Below, in pieces: positions 59,471 to 64,000 of a stretch of 64,000 bases of DNA (positions within the stretch are counted from its first letter, which is position 1; every line of letters starts with the position of its first letter). The translations under genes and the position numbers were made by a program. Below the pieces are notes generated by a model. The model made no database searches and was not told the origin of the DNA. It saw nothing but the letters and a program-made list of their open reading frames with translations. Origin of the DNA: Piper betle (taxonomy: Eukaryota > Streptophyta > Magnoliopsida > Piperales > Piperaceae); contig JAURVB010001852.1 of NCBI GenBank assembly GCA_033002965.1, forward strand, positions 1 to 64,000, written 5' to 3'.

Positions 59471-60223
59471 ATATGAATGTTTTCCGTCATATGAGAGTTT
59501 GCTCTCCTAGCCAGTTTGATACACCCATTACTGATGTGCTTTTATAATATATGTAAGTGATGATCATGATTAGGATGAGCTAGCCTAGACAGATGAGCAA
59601 TGACGTCTCTTGTATACACACATGTTAGATGATAGCATATTTAATATTTTGAGGATGACATAATGGCATGCAATACATTATGATGTGGTGTGATATGATG
59701 TATGGCAATAGAAAGTTTTCTAACAATGACATGTTAATAAATATATTTAGACAATGAATAAGTACAATTAGGAAGTCAAGGCCCAGAATTAATGAGAAAT
59801 GTGAATAGAATGCATAACTGGGTCCAGACCTAGTTCAGTTAGGTAAGATGAAGGTAAATCAGCAGTTGAGTTAAGACTCAATACATAAATGAATTCTATA
59901 GTTATATGAATTTATTGTGTGAATATTTTATTAATTATTCATATACGTATACATGTTGATTTCATAGGGTGGCCCTTAATTTCACTTTTGGGGGATATTC
60001 TATCTATTTTAGTTTTTTGAAATTTTTAATAATTTTATGGCAATTGATGTTAGTGTGTACATTGGTTTTCATGTCATTCATATAGTAACATGTTAGTTTT
60101 TTTGTGCATTCATCCATGCATAGGGATAGATATCTTCCATTTCGAGACACCGAAAGTAGATCCGCTGGAACTAGTGACATTCTGGTTCGATTCCCAAGAA
60201 TGGACCGGATTCGGGATGTTACA
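59471..60223 (+). repeat. 3' LTR of element F, second part
   Basis: Collinear with 45838-46647 of the 5' LTR. Ends GGGATGTTACA. Confidence 0.88.
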
Positions 60224-60228
60224 ATAAA

Positions 60229-60639
60229 TCAACAATATTTACTCTATATCAAACTGAATGAAGATTAATTGAAAATTTTTTACAAACCTAGGGCCAGTGG
60301 AATTTTTAATAGTCCATAAATGAAGCATCAACCAGTTCAAATTAGTTGTTTCAAGCAAGATTATAACAAGAATAGAGTACACCCTTTCATACATCTATAG
60401 TAAATCGGCTGATTAAAGTTGAATCAAAAGACGATGAAAAGAGGAGCAACGAAAGGGAGGAGGAGCAGGGTAAGAGATTTTTGCCTTTCTCTTCGTTACC
60501 TTTACCTTATCTGATTTGGTTCGGTTCAGTTTATTATTTTTGGGAGTTGGACACATTCTATCTTTCTTCTTTTATTTTCTTGCAAAAACAAATTAGTTAT
60601 TTATTGCTTTTTTACTCATTCTTTTTTGAATGAAATACA
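60229..60639. other. AT-rich sequence, no recognisable feature
   Basis: Follows the TSD of element F. No frame, LTR terminus or repeat recognised. It may be the flank of the Athila/Tat remnant beyond it. Confidence 0.4.
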
Positions 60640-61333
60640 TGAGTTTCCTCCCATAAAGCACTTGTTTAAAGTCTTTAGCTTGACTCAGCCTTTCCTTTAC
60701 TTTGTTGACAACATGATGGATGAAGCTAGTCGAGTTATATCTTCGCCATGGTAAAACTTGAGTGTTTGGCCATTGTCTTTAAATTGGGCACCAGACTTTT
60801 CATCTTTGATGTCTACAACCCCATGCGGAAATAATTGTGTGCTTGTAATGCCAAAGCTTGGTCCTTTCCTCTTGCATTTACATTTGCATCTAGTCTAAAC
60901 TCATTCATTTCATTTAGTTCTAATAGCCATCTTTCTTGTATATCCTTACATCAAAGTTATGCTATGTGCTCTAGCTCAAATGCCAAATGACATGTTTTCC
61001 CAAACACAAGTCAATATGAGGACATTCCAATTGGTGTCTTAAAAGTTGTTCTTTAAGCCCATAGTTGGCCATCTAACTTAAATGACCAATTTTTTATTGA
61101 TGGACTCACAACTTTTTCCAAAATTCTCTTGATTTCTTGATTAAAGATTTCAGCTTGCTTTCTTTGGATGATATGTTGTGGCAACCTTGTGTTGGACTCC
61201 ATTTTTGTGAGAACTTCAAAAACATTGTTGCAAAAATGGGATCCTTCATCACTAATGATAGCTCTAGGAGTACCAAATCTTGTGAAGATGTTCTTTAAAA
61301 ACCTTTGTAACAATGTTTGCATCGTTAGTGGGG
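60640..61333 (-). pseudogene. Athila/Tat integrase fragment
   Basis: Minus strand: NIFTRFGTPRAIISDEGSHF at 61220-61290 carries the second catalytic Asp of the integrase core, then a damaged HPQ region and NQEIKRILEKVV with the catalytic Glu. This is followed by LDGQLWA, TPIGMSSY, LVFGKTCHLAFELEH, WLLELNEMNEF and, in shifted frames, FRMGL/SGAQFKDNGQ-like residues and the end-of-pol LYGRKL motif. About the last 230 residues of pol are present with several stops. X1 and X2 lack exactly this domain, so it marks a former autonomous relative in the region. Confidence 0.84.
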
Positions 61334-61551
61334 AACAAACCTAGTATGTACTGATTGTGACTGAATGCATGAAATATGTAACAACCTAATTCGGTCAAAG
61401 AATAGACAGAATCTTGATGTTATAATTCAGAAATTTGTTCATTGGATTATGGTCGTACAAACTCTATGGAAGGGGATCTTAACCCATTAGGAGGTTAAGA
61501 AAGACGCCTTATGACAATTTCATACAATGAAAATTGATCTTACTAATATAA
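61334..61551. other. Unassigned spacer
   Basis: Contains one TGTAACAACC string that could be the edge of an LTR, but no partner end was found. No gene seen. Confidence 0.35.
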
Positions 61552-62440
61552 TGTAACGGCCTGCACTAATCGGCCAGGGGTTACTAAAAAACATAAACGA
61601 TGTAACAATAACAGTCAAAAACATGAATCATAATATGAAAAATAAGACTAGAAATTTATAATTTATAAAAATAAATCGTGTTCTGATAGCATGTGACAAT
61701 ACATAAAATAAATTAACAACATGAGCACAAAGTCCCACAGTCTCTAACCATTTCCCATAGCCACATTTACAACACAAGAGAATAAAAGGAAGTCCAAATT
61801 ATTATCAATTCAACAAACCTAAGTGGGTAAAAGAACCACCAACCACACTTTTAATCCTCAATCCGAAGCTACTCACCTGCAGAGGCAATTCCGCGTTAGT
61901 GATAAAACCACTAAGCCGCATATTTGAATAAAACAAATCAATATAATCCTAATTATCATTTCTCGAGACTTTTAGTAGTTATGAGCCTACACTGAGCTCC
62001 AATTATTCTGGGAGGGGTAGCCACCCCATCCAGCTACAATCTCATGCATGCACACACACGCTAAGTGGCCCACAGCCTTTAGTAACCGATATTTGCCATT
62101 GTCTCACCCTCTCAGTATCACAAGTGTATAATGAGCCGTCTTGCGCCACTGCACCCTGTCACCCCTTTCAGCATGGGGGCAGCTATTTAATCATTCAAGG
62201 GGTGTTGTCCTATGTCAAATTGAGTCAATTCATTGACCCCGGTTGCGCTTAGCCATGGTGGTCAGATATGAACTCAAGTCGACCAAGACTCCCACATAGT
62301 AATTTTTTAAAGGGTGCAACCCTGTGTTGGATTAAGTCAATTCCTTGACCACAGTTGCACTCAGTACATGGTGGTTGAATCTGGGCTCAACGCTAGTGAT
62401 TTTTACACAATTATAGTTTAATAACCCATATTATTACCGT
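61552..62440 (-). repeat. Fragment of LTR-B (reverse) with internal deletion
   Basis: TGTAACGGCCTGC onward is collinear with 28059-28900, then jumps to the equivalent of 29490-29520. Truncated near 62440. Confidence 0.82.
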
Positions 62441-62564
62441 AATCATATTTGAAAATGGTTTAATAATATTCTGTCATAGTTGGCGTGTTATTTTCACTAC
62501 TACATAACATTAATTTAATATTATTTTCACTACTACATAATATTCTATCATAGTTTCACTACTA
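62441..62564. repeat. Short duplicated AT-rich block
   Basis: TTTCACTACTA occurs three times at roughly 50 and 35 bp spacing (near 62494, 62526 and 62551). It bridges the LTR fragment and pol fragment. Confidence 0.6.
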
Positions 62565-63866
62565 TAGTAACCGACGCGTTGAGTCGAAATGGACAAGGTG
62601 GACAAAAGTTAGCAGCTAGCTAGACTTTGGACCATGTCAGCAGAAGTGGTGGCTATCAATCCTATGGAGCAACTAACAGGATTACTAGCAAATTTGGTTT
62701 TTTCCATTGATTTAGTTGATCGTGTTAAGCTAGCACAAATGGGTGATGAGGAGCTGAATGAAATGTTGGACAAGATTCCTGACATTGTAGTTGATTTCAA
62801 TAGTGTGATCAGATTTAGAGGAAGGTTGTGTGTACCCAAAGATGATGCACTAAGACGGAATATCTTGGAGGAGGCTCATCGCTCAAAGTTCTCGATACAC
62901 CATGGAGTTACTAAAATGTATCAGGATTTAAAGCGAACCTACTAGTGGATTGGGATAAAGAGGGATGTTGTGGATTTTGTCTCCAAGTGTCAGACTTGCC
63001 AACAGATCAAAGCCCAACATCAGCTTCCTAGAGGACTGTTGCAACCTTTAGAAATACCAACTTGGAAATGGGAGTGTGTCACATGCAATTTTATTGCAAA
63101 GCTCCCAAGGACTCAAAAGAAACATGACTCCATATGGGTAGTTGTGGACTGACTAACTAAGGTAGCTCACTTCATCCCCACAAAATCAATGAGGACAGCA
63201 AAATACCTGGCAGGATTGTATGTCAACAATATTGTCAAGTTGCATGGGATTCCAAAGGAGATAGTCTCCGACCGAGATCCCCTATTCACCTCACATTTCT
63301 AGGAAGCTTTCGAAAAAGCCATGGGGACCCAAGTTAAGCTGAGTATAGCCTATCAACCCCAAACTGATGGTCAAAGTGAGAGGACTATTCAAACTTTGGA
63401 AGAATTGTTAAGAGCTTGCATACCTGATTGGGGAGGTGACTGGGAGAAACACTTACCTTTGGCTGAATTCACCTACAATAACTCTCACCAAGACTGTATA
63501 TGGATGGCACCATTTGAAGCCTTATACGGTAGCCCTGCATATCTCCATCATGCTAGCTAAAGTCTACCGAAGAAGTTATTGTCGGGCTAGAGATGGTGAG
63601 ACAAGCAACTAAAAAGGTTAAACTCATTTAGCAAAGGCTTAAGGCAGCTCTGGATTGACAGAATAGTTATGCTGATACTCGAAGGAGGGACCTAGAGTTC
63701 CAAGTTGGGGAGTTTGTGTACCTAAAAACATCTCCTAGGAAAGGGGTGATCAGATTTACAACATCAGGGAAGTTGAAGCAAAGATTCATATGACCATTTC
63801 AAATCCTGGATCGAGTTGGAAATTGTGCATATAGACTAGCATTACCACCAAGCCTAGTTGGAGTAC
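62565..63866 (+). pseudogene. Tekay/Del integrase fragment
   Basis: Collinear with element A from about 6560 to 7850: the end of RNase H (ALSR), linker (MSAEVVAIN), the HHCC zinc finger ([14 protein letters not shown]), integrase core with VVVD near 63143, SDRDPLF near 63270, and [20 protein letters not shown] near 63366-63425, then the YNNS and FEALYG motifs. Most of it stays in one frame, broken by stops at about 62943 (TGG to TAG), 63150 (CGA to TGA) and 63301 (TGG to TAG), with further damage after 63550. It ends at GGAGTAC (63866). No LTR or 5' part is attached. Confidence 0.88.
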
Positions 63867-64000
63867 TGTTCGGGCGCGGTTCGTCCGCGTCGGGTTGGAA
63901 GGGTTCGGTGGGACCGAGGCGCCCTTGCCGCGCAAAGAGACAGCGTGAATGAGACTAAAGTGTCACAAGTTTTCAATAACACTTAGACAATTCTTATGCA
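63867..64000 (+). other. GC-rich sequence, possible start of another element
   Basis: Begins TGTTCGGGCGCGG exactly where the pol fragment stops. It is richer in CpG than anything nearby. The TG start would fit an LTR, but the end lies outside the window. Confidence 0.35.

Larger units (their letters stand above)
44148..60223 (+). mobile_element. Element F: older gag-only Ty3/gypsy element, TSD ATAAA
   Basis: Exact TSD ATAAA at 44143-44147 and 60224-60228. 5' LTR 44148-46647, PBS-like TTTGGTATCAAAGCA at 46650-46664, internal part 46648-47782, 3' LTR 47783-49268 continuing at 59471-60223. The 3' LTR is interrupted by LTR-D3. The LTRs share U3 and R blocks with family E but are much diverged. 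The internal part holds only a remnant of gag. Confidence 0.88.

Overview
The window is plant nuclear DNA made almost entirely of LTR retrotransposons. The evidence is a chromodomain-type Ty3/gypsy polyprotein, primer-binding sites (PBSs) complementary to plant initiator tRNA-Met and tRNA-Asp, Athila-type gag and protease reading frames, LTRs of 1-3 kb, a TRIM, a hAT-like element, and short target-site duplications (TSDs) at nested insertions. I found no convincing host gene, rRNA gene, CRISPR array or functional tRNA gene. The species cannot be named from the sequence; a TE-rich angiosperm is the reasonable reading.

Layout. 1-1853 is the 3' part of a long LTR (family E). 2223-10873 is a nearly intact Tekay/Del-type element (A): truncated chimeric 5' LTR, 1.5-kaa gag-pol with one amber codon, full 3' LTR. 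10874-16805 holds two truncated reverse relatives (A' and A''), the first containing a rearranged TRIM array. 16799-28058 is a reverse family-D 3' LTR plus some internal sequence. It is split by a TRIM (17153-17745, TSD CATTA) and by a complete gag-only element E (18224-26220). 28059-31852 is a reverse LTR (B) with a pol tail. It faces a forward relative (LTR-C, 31853-33535), so the two form a large inverted pair. 33536-39282 is a reverse non-autonomous Athila-like element (X1) plus part of a tandem neighbour. 39283-43888 contains LTR debris, a degenerate 'plant transposon protein' ORF and a hAT-like insertion with an 8-bp TSD.

44148-60223 is a four-level nest. Gag-only element F (TSD ATAAA) has in its 3' LTR a reverse solo LTR of family D, which contains a complete Athila-like element X2 (TSD ATCCC/GTCCC). 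X2 contains an 890-bp piece consisting of a tRNA-Asp with its 3' CCA joined directly to the end of an X-type LTR, which is the structure of tRNA-primed minus-strand strong-stop DNA. 60640-63866 has an Athila/Tat integrase remnant, an LTR-B fragment and a Tekay integrase remnant. The last 134 bases are GC-rich and may begin another element.

How the parts relate. Most elements here cannot move by themselves. E and F encode only gag, X1 and X2 share one deletion that removes RT-RNase H-integrase, and the TRIM encodes nothing. Element A is the only copy with a nearly complete enzyme set. The arrangement suggests parasitism of autonomous relatives, followed by decay dominated by C-to-T and G-to-A changes of the kind expected from methylated cytosine.
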